Source of the DNA: Enterococcus canintestini
GTDB lineage: Bacteria; Bacillota; Bacilli; Lactobacillales; Enterococcaceae
NCBI RefSeq assembly: GCF_001885735.1
Contig: NZ_JXKG01000001.1
Location: 1-64,000 of the forward strand
Direction: 5' to 3'
DNA: 64,000 nt
This document shows, one piece after another, positions 43,162 through 53,459 of the stretch (its first letter is position 1; each line of letters starts with the position of its first letter). A program made the translations under genes and the position numbers. The notes under the pieces were generated by a model, which did no database searches, was not told the DNA's origin, and saw only the letters and a program-made list of their open reading frames with translations.

Positions 43162-44433
43162 ATGGGTGGCGCAATAACTGGAATTTTACTTGCATTAACC
43201 TTTATCATATTTGTCATCTACGCCATGAAAGGTGGCAACTTAACTGTCGGTTTCTTCGTGATGGCAGTGTTGTGGACGATGATAGGCTTGGTACCTTTTA
43301 ACCAAGCGATTAAAGAAATTTTTACTGAACCAGTTTTGAATTATGGTAAAACAGCGGCGTACATTATTTTTGGTTCCTGGTTTGGTCGTGTGTTAGTTGA
43401 TACTGGAATCGCCGGAAGTATCAGTCGAAAAACGGAAAAAGTGGGCAAAAAAAGCCCAGTACTGGCAACTATTTTAATTGCTTTTGTAATCGCTTTAATC
43501 TTCACGAGTTCTTATGGCGTTGGTTCTGCGATTGCTGTTGGTGTCATTTTATTTCCAATTATGTTTTCGATTGGGGTGCCTCGTAATATTGCGGTATCTG
43601 TTTTTACAATCGCAATTGGTGCAGCTATGTATGTTAATAATGTCTTATTCGTTCAATTTCAAGTTTTCTTCCCTAAAGTTGCGTGGGGACCACACTATCA
43701 ACGCTTTGGGTTTGTGGCGATGGGAATTCAGATGATTATTTTAGTCTTATTCATCTTGTTTAATGCTAAAAAAATTCGGAATGGAAAACCAGAAATTGTT
43801 GAAAGTCAGACCGAAGAAGAAATCGTTGAAGTTCCAATTTGGACTTACATTTTACCCGTATTACCAGTAGCATTAAGTATTTTTGCAAAATGGGATGCAG
43901 TCCCTGCTTTACTTCTTTCAACAATTATTGCCTTTGCAGCGACTGGCAATATGAAGAAATATACCAAATTTGTCATGATGATGAATGAAACAGCTAAACA
44001 TGCGATTAGTGATATCGCAGGATTATTAATTATGTTGTTTGTTTTAACTATGTTCCAATCAGCGGCTGTTCATGCGATGTCTGGTTTTACGACCGTCTTT
44101 CAACAAATCATTCCCGATAACAAATTAGCGTTAATTATTATCGTCGCTATTATCGCACCACTTTCTTACTTCCGTGGACCGTTGATGCTTTATGGGGCAG
44201 GTGCCGCTACAGCTGCGATTTTAGTGGGAACTGGAATGTTTGATCAATACTTTTTATATGGCTTACTCGTTGTGCCATCTATGATGGGTGTGTCTGCATG
44301 TATTACACAATCATGGAATTTATGGTCGGTCCAATACGCCGGACTTGATACAAAAACATTTTTATTAACGGGTCTACCATGGGCGTGGGCCGCAACAGTT
44401 TTAAATTTAATTGCAGCATATATTTTACTTTAA
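43162..44433 (+). CDS. Sugar-acid/organic-anion transporter (GntP/CitM-like)
   Basis: A 423-residue membrane protein with about 12 segments; the sequence (FGSWFGRVLVDTGIAGSISR, then SSYGVGSAIAVGVILFPIMF) is of the ion transporter superfamily that includes gluconate and citrate permeases. The repeated architecture with re-entrant Gly-rich loops fits. Given the neighbours it probably imports the sugar acid processed by the operon. It starts after TAGGAGG. The substrate is unknown. Confidence 0.8.
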   Translation: MGGAITGILLALTFIIFVIYAMKGGNLTVGFFVMAVLWTMIGLVPFNQAIKEIFTEPVLNYGKTAAYIIFGSWFGRVLVDTGIAGSISRKTEKVGKKSPVLATILIAFVIALIFTSSYGVGSAIAVGVILFPIMFSIGVPRNIAVSVFTIAIGAAMYVNNVLFVQFQVFFPKVAWGPHYQRFGFVAMGIQMIILVLFILFNAKKIRNGKPEIVESQTEEEIVEVPIWTYILPVLPVALSIFAKWDAVPALLLSTIIAFAATGNMKKYTKFVMMMNETAKHAISDIAGLLIMLFVLTMFQSAAVHAMSGFTTVFQQIIPDNKLALIIIVAIIAPLSYFRGPLMLYGAGAATAAILVGTGMFDQYFLYGLLVVPSMMGVSACITQSWNLWSVQYAGLDTKTFLLTGLPWAWAATVLNLIAAYILL

Positions 44434-44457
44434 AATAAAAGAAAAGAGGAATTTAAC

Positions 44458-45417
44458 ATGAGTGAATTTTTAACAATCGGTGAACCAATTGCATTGTTTG
44501 GATCAGAAGAAGTAGATAAATCTTTAAAAGATGCACTTCATTTTCAAAAATTTTTGGCTGGTGCTGAGGTTAACGTAGCCGTGGGTGTTTCACGTTTAGG
44601 TCATAGTAGCGAATATATTACCCAAGTGGGAAAAGACCCATTTGGTGAATTTATTATTGACCGGCTACACGAAAATAAAATTGGTACAGACTATATCTCA
44701 GAAACAGCAGATTTTTGGACAGCTTTTCAATTAAAAGATAGAGTAAGCGATGGTGATCCAAGTATTTTTTATTTCCGGAAAGGATCGGCTGCTGCTCATT
44801 TTGAAAAAGAAGTTTTAGATAAGATTGATTTTTCGGAAGTGAAAATGGCGCATCTATCTGGTATCTTTCCAGCAATCTCCCCAGCTGCACAAAGCGCGTT
44901 TCGTTACTTGATTGAATTACTGGAAAAACATCAAATACGGACGACTTTTGATCCTAATTTACGACCACAATTATGGGCAAGCACAAAAGAGATGGTAGAA
45001 ACGATTAACGATTTAGCTTCTCACGCAGAAATTGTTTTACCTGGAATTAATGAAGGCGAAATTTTGATGGGTAGTCGTGATCCAGAAGCTATTGCTGACT
45101 TTTATTTAAATAATGGTACTGCAACCAAAACAGTTATCGTAAAATTAGGAACAGAAGGTGCTTTTGTGAAATTAAAAGATGGCATAAGTTATACAGTTCC
45201 TGGCTTTAAGGTAGAAAAAGTTGTTGATACAGTTGGTGCCGGAGATGGTTTTGCCGTTGGTTTGATTACGGCATTAATTGAAGGAAAAGAATTAAAAGAA
45301 GCTGTTATTCGAGCCAATGCGATTGGTGCGATGGCTGTTCAATCTCCTGGGGATAATGACGGCTACCCAACACCTGAACAATTAGCGGAATTTTTACAAA
45401 ATCAGAAGGTGAAATAG
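44458..45417 (+). CDS. kdgK: PfkB-family sugar kinase (2-keto-3-deoxygluconate kinase)
   Basis: A 319-residue ribokinase-fold enzyme with the PfkB signature DTVGAGDGFAVGL near the C-terminus (catalytic Asp) and a substrate-side GAEVNVAVGVSRLG. It phosphorylates 2-keto-3-deoxygluconate to KDPG; the assignment rests on overall similarity and on the KDPG aldolase gene in the same operon. AAAAGAGGAA precedes the ATG. The next gene begins at the base right after its stop codon. Confidence 0.85.
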   Translation: MSEFLTIGEPIALFGSEEVDKSLKDALHFQKFLAGAEVNVAVGVSRLGHSSEYITQVGKDPFGEFIIDRLHENKIGTDYISETADFWTAFQLKDRVSDGDPSIFYFRKGSAAAHFEKEVLDKIDFSEVKMAHLSGIFPAISPAAQSAFRYLIELLEKHQIRTTFDPNLRPQLWASTKEMVETINDLASHAEIVLPGINEGEILMGSRDPEAIADFYLNNGTATKTVIVKLGTEGAFVKLKDGISYTVPGFKVEKVVDTVGAGDGFAVGLITALIEGKELKEAVIRANAIGAMAVQSPGDNDGYPTPEQLAEFLQNQKVK

Positions 45418-46053
45418 ATGAAGTTACAAACGGCAATTGATCGGATTTCCTTGTCAGAAGCTGAAGCATTAGCAAAACAGTTAGAGGGTAAAACGGACAT
45501 TTTGGAAATGGGCACCTCACTAGTTAAAGATTATGGTAATGTTGCCATTCAAAGATTGAAAGAAAAACTAAATCAAACGACATTGTTAGTTGATAGTAAA
45601 ACAATTGATGAAGGCGCTTATGAATTTAATCAAGCCTTTTCACATGGCGGGGATATTGTGACTGTGATGGGGGCGGCCTCTTATGATACGTTAGCAGCTT
45701 GTTATGAAGTCGCACAAAAAGAAAACAAAACGATGATGATTGATTTATTAGAAGTAACAGACGAAAAAATTGCCATGATAAAAGATTTCCCAACAGCAAT
45801 TTATGCGTTACATCATTCAATTGATCGTAAAGATAAATTAGATGCAGTTGCAAGTGTAGCGGCATTTCATGAAAAATTCCCGACAATTAAACGTTTAGCA
45901 ATTGCTGGTGGAATTGATTTGATGCAGGCGAAAAAATTAGCTGAACAAGGAATTTTGGAAATTATTATCGTCGGCTCAAAGATTACCAAAGCACAAGATC
46001 CAGTAAAGGCAGTAAAAGAATTTATGGAGGCAGTTCATTATGAAAACAATTGA
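45418..46053 (+). CDS. hxlA: 3-hexulose-6-phosphate synthase-like decarboxylase/aldolase
   Basis: A 211-residue OMP-decarboxylase-superfamily barrel. DSKTIDEGAYEF carries the conserved Asp-x-Lys-x-x-Asp, and IVTVMGAASYDTL follows as in HPS and in 3-keto-L-gulonate-6-phosphate decarboxylase (UlaD). HPS condenses formaldehyde with ribulose-5-phosphate or runs in reverse. The isomerase partner downstream, overlapping by 14 bp, favours HPS. Why it is joined to KDG/KDPG enzymes is unclear. Confidence 0.82.
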   Translation: MKLQTAIDRISLSEAEALAKQLEGKTDILEMGTSLVKDYGNVAIQRLKEKLNQTTLLVDSKTIDEGAYEFNQAFSHGGDIVTVMGAASYDTLAACYEVAQKENKTMMIDLLEVTDEKIAMIKDFPTAIYALHHSIDRKDKLDAVASVAAFHEKFPTIKRLAIAGGIDLMQAKKLAEQGILEIIIVGSKITKAQDPVKAVKEFMEAVHYENN

Positions 46054-46582
46054 AACAATTATGACCGAGATTAATCAAGTAATGGCGTTAGTTGATGAAT
46101 CACAACTTGATCAAGCTTTGCCATTATTTAAAAAAGACAAACGAATTTTTGTTATTGGAGCTGGAAGAAGCGGCTTTCAAGCAAAAGGTTTTGCAATGCG
46201 ATTGATGCATATTGGTTATACAGACTTTGTCATGGGCGAAACCATTACGCCATCGATTCAAAAAGGAGATACTTGGGTCGCTATTTCTGGATCAGGTACG
46301 ACAAAAGGAATTGTAGCAGACACCACAGCGGCCAAAAAATTAGGCTTAGATATTGTAGTTTTAACGAGTGATCCCAACTCTCCACTAGCCCAATTAGCTG
46401 ATAAAGTTATTGTTGTTCCTGGTGCGACAAAAACAGGAGCGGGTATTCAATCAGTGCAATTGTTATCAAGTCTTTTTGACCAAACTGTTCATATTACTTT
46501 AGATGCGTTGACTTTAAAATTAGCTGCTCGTGATCAAACTTCTAATGAAGATGCACTACATGAACATGTGAACGTCGAGTAG
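46040..46582 (+). CDS. hxlB: 6-phospho-3-hexuloisomerase
   Basis: A 180-residue SIS-domain isomerase (FVIGAGRSGFQAKGFAMRLM, then VAISGSGTTKGIVADTTAAK) converting 3-hexulose-6-phosphate to fructose-6-phosphate. Its deep overlap with the synthase gene indicates coupled translation. Together they are the two RuMP-pathway enzymes. GlmS-type or GmhA SIS proteins are longer or differ in motifs. Confidence 0.87.
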   Translation: MKTIETIMTEINQVMALVDESQLDQALPLFKKDKRIFVIGAGRSGFQAKGFAMRLMHIGYTDFVMGETITPSIQKGDTWVAISGSGTTKGIVADTTAAKKLGLDIVVLTSDPNSPLAQLADKVIVVPGATKTGAGIQSVQLLSSLFDQTVHITLDALTLKLAARDQTSNEDALHEHVNVE

Positions 46583-46591
46583 GATAATGCT

Positions 46592-47230
46592 ATGAAAAAA
46601 GGGGAAGTTTTATCGCGACTTGAAAAAGCAGGGGTTGTTGCAGTAGTTCGTGAACAAACAGAGTTGCAGGCTTTAAAAGCAGCACAAGCAGTAGTAGCAG
46701 GTGGTATTTTGGGGCTTGAAATAACTTTTTCTGTCCCTGATGCAGCTTCTGTAATTACACAATTAAAAAAAATGTATCCTCTATCAAGTGGTGTAGTAAT
46801 TGGAGCAGGTACGGTATTAGATGCTACCACAGCTCGACTTGCTATTATAGCTGGTGCAGAATTCATTGTTAGTCCAAGTTTCAATTTAGAAACGGCACAA
46901 ATTTGTAACTTATATCAAGTTCCTTATCTACCAGGGTGTATGACTATCACTGAAATGCAACAGGCATTAATGAGTGGTGCTGAAATTGTGAAGTTGTTTC
47001 CAGCTAATAATTTTGAGCCAGAGTTAATTAAAAGTGTGAAAGCACCTTTGCCGCAAATTAATATTATGCCGACTGGTGGCATTAATTTGGATAATTTATT
47101 AAACTGGAAAAAAGCAGGTGCACTTTTGGTTGGGGTTGGGGGCAATCTCTTTCAAGGTGTGGCAGAAAATAATTATGTAAAAGTAACAAAGACAGCGACT
47201 GCTTACAGTGAAAAATGGCAGCAAGCTTAA
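46592..47230 (+). CDS. eda: KDPG/KHG aldolase
   Basis: A 212-residue class I aldolase that splits 2-keto-3-deoxy-6-phosphogluconate into pyruvate and glyceraldehyde-3-phosphate. The Schiff-base Lys134 is in EIVKLFPANN and the catalytic Glu43 in GLEITFS; the phosphate loop is MPTGGIN. It is the last gene of the operon; a long terminator follows. Confidence 0.93.
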   Translation: MKKGEVLSRLEKAGVVAVVREQTELQALKAAQAVVAGGILGLEITFSVPDAASVITQLKKMYPLSSGVVIGAGTVLDATTARLAIIAGAEFIVSPSFNLETAQICNLYQVPYLPGCMTITEMQQALMSGAEIVKLFPANNFEPELIKSVKAPLPQINIMPTGGINLDNLLNWKKAGALLVGVGGNLFQGVAENNYVKVTKTATAYSEKWQQA

Positions 47231-47242
47231 GTAGTGAAAGAT

Positions 47243-47314
47243 AAAATAGACTTGGTCTAGCGTTGGTTAAATGATTTAGCTACTACGTTATGTTTTAAGA
47301 CCAGTCTATTTTTG
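47243..47314 (+). terminator. Sugar-acid operon terminator
   Basis: AAAATAGACTTGGTCT (47243-47258) pairs with AGACCAGTCTATTTT (47298-47312) with one bulge and a long loop, followed by T. Confidence 0.75.
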
Positions 47315-47489
47315 TTGTCTTAGAAATAAGATGCAACTAAGAAGATAATTACTAAACTGATTTTTTCTATACATTTGAAAAGGAAAATTTTACCGGATCA
47401 GAATCGTTCTGCTAAACAAAAAATTATTCAAAGAAAGAAAGGTAACGTATACTGATTGAAATACCTTATTTGTAAAGGGGCAATGGCAG

Positions 47490-47966
47490 ATGAAAACAAT
47501 ATATGATTACACTGTAAAAGATGTTAGTGGTAATCCCGTTTCGTTAGAGGACTACAAGGGAAAAGTATTATTGATTGTTAATACTGCAACAGGTTGTGGC
47601 TTTACTCCTCAGTATGAAGGTTTGGAAAATTTATACCAAAAATATCAAGGAGAGGGTCTAGAAATACTAGATTTTCCCTGCAATCAATTTGGAAACCAAG
47701 CTCCTGGTAGTAATGAAGAAATTCAACAATTTTGTCAGTTACGCTATCACACAACTTTTAAAACATTTGGAAAAATTAAGGTAAATGGTGAAGAGGCTGC
47801 GCCACTATACCAATTTCTAAAAAGTCAGCAAAAAGGGTTAGGAAAAGCCATTAAGTGGAATTTTACCAAGTTTGTGGTGGATCGTAATGGGAATGTTGTG
47901 AAACGATTTGCTTCAGCAACACCACCAGAAAAAATAGTAGATACCCTGATCCCGCTACTCCAATAG
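47490..47966 (+). CDS. Glutathione peroxidase-family thiol peroxidase
   Basis: A 158-residue thioredoxin-fold peroxidase. The peroxidatic residue is Cys36 (NTATGCGFTPQY), not selenocysteine; the Gln of LDFPCNQFGNQ and Trp of IKWNFTKF complete the active site. Bacterial Cys-type members usually use thioredoxin and reduce hydroperoxides. It is monocistronic, between two terminators. Confidence 0.92.
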   Translation: MKTIYDYTVKDVSGNPVSLEDYKGKVLLIVNTATGCGFTPQYEGLENLYQKYQGEGLEILDFPCNQFGNQAPGSNEEIQQFCQLRYHTTFKTFGKIKVNGEEAAPLYQFLKSQQKGLGKAIKWNFTKFVVDRNGNVVKRFASATPPEKIVDTLIPLLQ

Positions 47967-48505
47967 TAATGTTCTTCTTTTGAGAAACTTAGATAAGGTA
48001 TAAAAAAGGAAACATATAAAAAGACGTCCCAAAATTGAATTACGATTTTGGAACGTCTTTTATCTATAGTCTGGGCCAGCTAGCTGGCTTTTTTATTTGT
48101 AGAGGAGATTAGCTGTTTTCATAAGATAGTAGATATGATGAATTTTTCCAGCTAAAGTGTAAAAAAAGGATAAAGTAAAGTTGAAGAAATATTATTAGCA
48201 AATAATATTATTTTTCTACTTTCAAATGACAAAAACGTTAGTTAATTGCATAAAAAAGACACTTTTTTTGCTTAAAAAGAACAAAAAAAAGAATAAATTT
48301 TAGCGGATATCTAGCTAGAATCATTGATTTAATCACTTTTTTTATAACTGTAAAAAAAACAGGATGTTTTGAAACAATTTTGTAACATAGTTATTATTTG
48401 TTTGACACATCACTATGTTAAACTGCTCTTAGCGTTAAAAGAAATTTAAGTTTTTAACCTGTAATTATTATTTATTAAATAAGACGCCATTCGGAGGAAT
48501 TTTAC
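47967..48505. other. 540-bp intergenic: terminators and CHAP gene leader
   Basis: A strong hairpin at 48018-48060 (AAAAGACGT..CCAAAAT / ATTTTGG..ACGTCTTTT) ends the peroxidase transcript. A smaller one (GCCAGCTAGCTGGC, 48075-48088, then T) follows. Further on TTGACA at about 48401 and TGTAAC/TGTAAT motifs (48382, 48461) may belong to the promoter of the next gene; WalR control is common for such hydrolases but no clean WalR box is visible. Confidence 0.55.
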
Positions 48506-49855
48506 GTGAAGAAGAGTTTGTTATCAGCATTATTAGTTTGCTCACTAACACTTGCTGCCGTACCAAGTAATGTAGCCTTTGCAGATACTATTGATGAAAA
48601 AATTGAAGCACAAGATCAAAAAATTAACAGCTTAAAAGGACAACAAGCTGATGTAGCGAACCAAATTAGTCCATTAGAAGCTGAAATTGCTGCAGTCGCT
48701 GAAAAAGTAAGTGACTTAGAAGCAAAACAAGATAAATTAAACAACGACACAATGAAACTACAAGATAAAATTGCCAAATTAAAAGTGCGTATTGCTAAAC
48801 GTGAAGAAGCAATTAAAAAGCAAGCCCGTGACGTACAAGTCAATGGTCAAAGCACGAACTTTATCGATGCTGTAGTGGAATCTGATTCATTATCAGACGC
48901 TATTGGTCGTGTTCAAGCGATGACAACAATTGTTAAAGCAAACAATGACTTAGTCGCACAGCAAAAACGTGATAAACAAGCCGTTGAAACAAAAGTTAAA
49001 GAAAACGAAGAAAAAGTCAATGCTTTAGCTGCAACGCAAAAAGAATTGGAAACACAAAAAAATGATATTGCAAACAAACAAGCTGAATTAAATGTTTTAA
49101 AAGCAAACCTTGCAGCAGAAGAAGCAACTGCTAAGAGTGATAAAGACAAATTAAATAAACAAAAAGCAGAAGCAGAAGCTGAAGCTGCACGTATTCGCAA
49201 AGAACAAGAAGCTGCCCAAAAAGCAGCCGCTGAAGAAGCAGCTCGTCAAGAAAAATTAGCTGCTCAAGCGCAACAAGAATCAAATACTACACCTGTAAGT
49301 AATTCAACTGGTTCAACTTCAAATTCTACTGAAACAAGTAAACCAGTTCAAGAAAACCAAACAGGCAATACAGAAAGTAATTCAGGTAACTCAAGCAATT
49401 CTAATAACTCAAATAATTCAAGCAACAATAACTCAAATAATAACAATAACAATGACAATGGTAGTAGCTGGGGCGGTGGCTCTGGTAGCGGTATTGATCA
49501 TTCAGGTTCAGGTAACATGTATGCACAAGGTCAATGTACTTGGTATGTAAAACAAGTTGCTCCTTGGGTAGGAACTTATTGGGGTAATGGTGCACAATGG
49601 GGTGCTTCAGCAGCAGCTGATGGTTATCGCGTTGATGGTACACCGGCTGCTGGTGCAGTTGTAGTATTTGCTGGTGGACAAAGTGTAGGTAGTTGGAATG
49701 CAGATCCAGTTTATGGACACGTAGCTTACGTAGAATCATACAACGCTGCTAACAACACAATCACAATTTCACAAGGTGGTATGGGCTTCTCATCTCCAAC
49801 TGGTCCAAACATTGAAACGATAAGCGCTTCTGGTTTAACTTATATTCACCGTTAA
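48506..49855 (+). CDS. Secreted peptidoglycan hydrolase, SagA/PcsB-like (CHAP)
   Basis: A 449-residue secreted protein. The signal peptide (KKSLLSALLVCSLTLAAVPS, ending ..VAFA) is followed by a long coiled coil (about 27-245, rich in Lys/Glu/Ala/Gln), a Ser/Asn-rich linker (about 255-315) and a C-terminal CHAP domain starting GQCTWYVKQVAPW, with the catalytic Cys and a later His in YGHVAYVESY. Such proteins act in septum cleavage under FtsEX and are major secreted antigens of enterococci. It starts with GTG after CGGAGG. The exact orthologue cannot be fixed: E. faecium SagA has an NlpC/P60 domain, while this one is CHAP. Confidence 0.88.
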   Translation: MKKSLLSALLVCSLTLAAVPSNVAFADTIDEKIEAQDQKINSLKGQQADVANQISPLEAEIAAVAEKVSDLEAKQDKLNNDTMKLQDKIAKLKVRIAKREEAIKKQARDVQVNGQSTNFIDAVVESDSLSDAIGRVQAMTTIVKANNDLVAQQKRDKQAVETKVKENEEKVNALAATQKELETQKNDIANKQAELNVLKANLAAEEATAKSDKDKLNKQKAEAEAEAARIRKEQEAAQKAAAEEAARQEKLAAQAQQESNTTPVSNSTGSTSNSTETSKPVQENQTGNTESNSGNSSNSNNSNNSSNNNSNNNNNNDNGSSWGGGSGSGIDHSGSGNMYAQGQCTWYVKQVAPWVGTYWGNGAQWGASAAADGYRVDGTPAAGAVVVFAGGQSVGSWNADPVYGHVAYVESYNAANNTITISQGGMGFSSPTGPNIETISASGLTYIHR

Positions 49856-49868
49856 TTTTTGAATAGTA

Positions 49869-49901
49869 AGACGTCGATCATAGTATCGACGTCTTTTTTT
49901 G
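49869..49901 (+). terminator. CHAP gene terminator
   Basis: AGACGTCGAT and ATCGACGTCT pair around a short loop, followed by seven T. Confidence 0.85.
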
Positions 49902-50014
49902 GCTTTGATTGAATGTAATATAATTGAATTGAAGTATCATAGTTTTAGTGAAAAGCAGTCTTATGCTAGAATAAGAAGAATGTTTTAAGCGAGTTAAAAT
50001 AGAGGTGGATAAAT

Positions 50015-51382
50015 TTGACTGTATTTTTAGGAATTGATATTGGAACTACAGCGATTAAACTAGGAGTAATAAAAGAACAACAACTATTATTTGAAACTAG
50101 CTTGGTACTGACAACATATGAAGATGGAGAGGCAAGATATCAGCATGCTTCAGAGATTATTGAAGCGTTAGAAAAGGGGATACTTTTAATCCCTAAAAAT
50201 ATACGAGCAGAAATTTCCATAATTAGTTTTAGTACGGCAATGCATAGTCTGATGCCAGCTAATAGTCAAAAGATTTTTTTATGGTCAGACTTACAGGCAG
50301 GAAAAACAATTACTGAATTTTCTAAAACGAAATTGGCAAAACATTTTTATCAGTTAACGGGTACACCTATTCATGCCATGTCTCCTTTTGCAAAATTGCT
50401 TTATTTTAAAGAAGTTAATAAGTATCAAAAAGTAACGCGATGGTTAGGCTTAAAAGAATTGGTTTTAGAATATTTTACGGGGAAATTTATAATTGATCGT
50501 TCCTGTGCTTCAGCAACGGGCTACTATGATTTGCGAAATCAAAAATGGAGTGGAGAAATTTTATCGTATCTAGCGATTGATACGAACCAATTAGCTGAGA
50601 TAGTTGATACTACGGCATCTTTTCAGATGACTTCAGAAAAAATTCGCTACTTTGGTTTTGCATCAACTGTAAGAGTTGTAGCAGGTGCTAGCGATGGGGC
50701 ACTAGCAGCGTATGCTAGTTTTTATCGTACAAAAAGGACAGCAAGTTTAACAATTGGAACGAGTGCTGCAGTACGACAAATCTCTAATAGTATAAAATTA
50801 GAACCTACTAAGCAAAATTTTTGTTATTATTTGAATAAAGATTATTTTGTCATTGGGGCTCCTTCAAACAATGGTGCGTCATTATTAGAGTGGTCAGCTG
50901 AGCAATTAGCAAAAGACACTTTGGCATTTTATCAACAATTACCAGATGTACTTGAAAAAACTATTGTAGGTTCGCATGGTTTACGGTTTTTACCTTATTT
51001 GAATGGTGAAAGAGCACCACTTTGGGATGAGAACGCTAAAGGGGGATTTTATGATTTAGCACTACATCATACTAGAGAAGACTTATTGCGCAGTGTGATT
51101 GAGGGTATGCTTTTAAATATCAAACGACTTGTTCAATTGGTAGCTCCTGACCAAATCTTATCAGTGAGTGGTGGCTTCTTTCAAACGCCGGCACTTGCGC
51201 AGTTAGCAAGTACAATTTTTGGAGCAGAATGTATTTATGCATCAGAGAATGAACCAATTTTTGGTTTATACTATTTATACTTTCAACCGAAAATAAAAAA
51301 AGAAATAACCGGTACTCACTTTATACCGAATAAAAAAGAACAAGCGGCTTATGAAAGACTTGCTGAAGATTATTTTAGATAA
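50015..51382 (+). CDS. FGGY-family carbohydrate kinase, gluconokinase-like
   Basis: A 455-residue kinase of the FGGY family. The N-terminal nucleotide-fold domain begins LGIDIGTTAIKLGVI, the second domain has LTIGTSAAVR, and the substrate region PYLNGERAPLWDENAKGGFY is typical of gluconate/xylulose kinases. Gluconokinase (GntK) is the best match by eye. It starts with TTG after AGAGGTGG. It is about 3 kb from the KDG operon but a separate transcript with its own terminator. Confidence 0.85.
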   Translation: MTVFLGIDIGTTAIKLGVIKEQQLLFETSLVLTTYEDGEARYQHASEIIEALEKGILLIPKNIRAEISIISFSTAMHSLMPANSQKIFLWSDLQAGKTITEFSKTKLAKHFYQLTGTPIHAMSPFAKLLYFKEVNKYQKVTRWLGLKELVLEYFTGKFIIDRSCASATGYYDLRNQKWSGEILSYLAIDTNQLAEIVDTTASFQMTSEKIRYFGFASTVRVVAGASDGALAAYASFYRTKRTASLTIGTSAAVRQISNSIKLEPTKQNFCYYLNKDYFVIGAPSNNGASLLEWSAEQLAKDTLAFYQQLPDVLEKTIVGSHGLRFLPYLNGERAPLWDENAKGGFYDLALHHTREDLLRSVIEGMLLNIKRLVQLVAPDQILSVSGGFFQTPALAQLASTIFGAECIYASENEPIFGLYYLYFQPKIKKEITGTHFIPNKKEQAAYERLAEDYFR

Positions 51383-51391
51383 ATGAAAAAC

Positions 51392-51434
51392 AATCATTGC
51401 TATTGAAGCTTAGCTTTTATAGCAATGATTTTTA
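51392..51434 (+). terminator. Gluconokinase terminator
   Basis: AATCATTGCTAT (51392-51403) pairs with ATAGCAATGATT (51419-51430), then T. Confidence 0.8.
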
Positions 51435-51610
51435 ATTTATAAAAATTTGTATGCAATGAAAAAAGATAAGTGGCCTAACTTTTATTATAAACAGTTAATA
51501 TTTAGCCTTTAAATTCAACAACGAAAAATTACTGAATATAATATTCTGAGATTTTGTTTATAAGAAGAAAATGGAATTTTTTTCCGGATTGCTAAGGAAA
51601 TAATTCGTTT

Positions 51611-51640
51611 GTTTAGAAAGCGTTTACAAAATATACTATG
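51611..51640 (+). promoter_or_regulatory. Cellobiose operon promoter with cre site
   Basis: AGAAAGCGTTTACA (51615-51628) fits the CcpA cre consensus at 13 of 14 positions. It sits directly upstream of a TACTAT box (about 51634), so CcpA binding would block initiation when preferred sugars are present. The -35 box is poor. Confidence 0.65.
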
Positions 51641-51671
51641 TATGTAATTAAAAACGTAAGGAGGAGAATAA

Positions 51672-53105
<1,434 letters not shown>

Positions 53106-53125
53106 ATAAATTTCAGGAGGGAATT

Positions 53126-53443
53126 ATGATGAAAAAAGCTTTAATTATTTGTGCAGCGGGGATGTCTTCTTCAATGATGGCCGCAAAAACAACCGAGTAT
53201 TTTAAAAATAAAGGAGAAGATATTGTAGTCGATGCAGTTTCAGCTACAGAGGGAGATAATATGATTAAAACGAGTGATTTTGATTTATTTCTTATTTCTC
53301 CTCAGACGACAATGTTTTTAGATAAATTCAAGAAGTTAGGTTCTGAAGTTGGCAAACCAGTTGTGAGCATACCTTTTCAAGCATATGTGCCAATTCCAAC
53401 GGGGATTCAAAAATTGAGCGAAGTTATCGAAGAAAATATATAG
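53126..53443 (+). CDS. PTS lactose/cellobiose-family EIIB
   Basis: A 105-residue EIIB. The phosphorylated Cys is in ALIICAAGMSSSMMA near the N-terminus. It passes phosphate from EIIA to the sugar carried by EIIC. It has a CAGGAGGGA ribosome site and lies between the glucosidase and the regulator. Confidence 0.92.
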   Translation: MMKKALIICAAGMSSSMMAAKTTEYFKNKGEDIVVDAVSATEGDNMIKTSDFDLFLISPQTTMFLDKFKKLGSEVGKPVVSIPFQAYVPIPTGIQKLSEVIEENI

Positions 53444-53459
53444 AAAAAGAGGGAAGATA

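Noticed and set aside
46534-46884. 116-codon antisense frame over hxlB/eda
   Set aside because: Antisense shadow of two well-supported genes with known motifs.
49381-49460. AAT/AAC/TCA-rich repeat tract as a possible CRISPR or microsatellite
   Set aside because: It is the Ser/Asn-rich linker of the CHAP protein; codons vary, and there are no spacer-repeat units.
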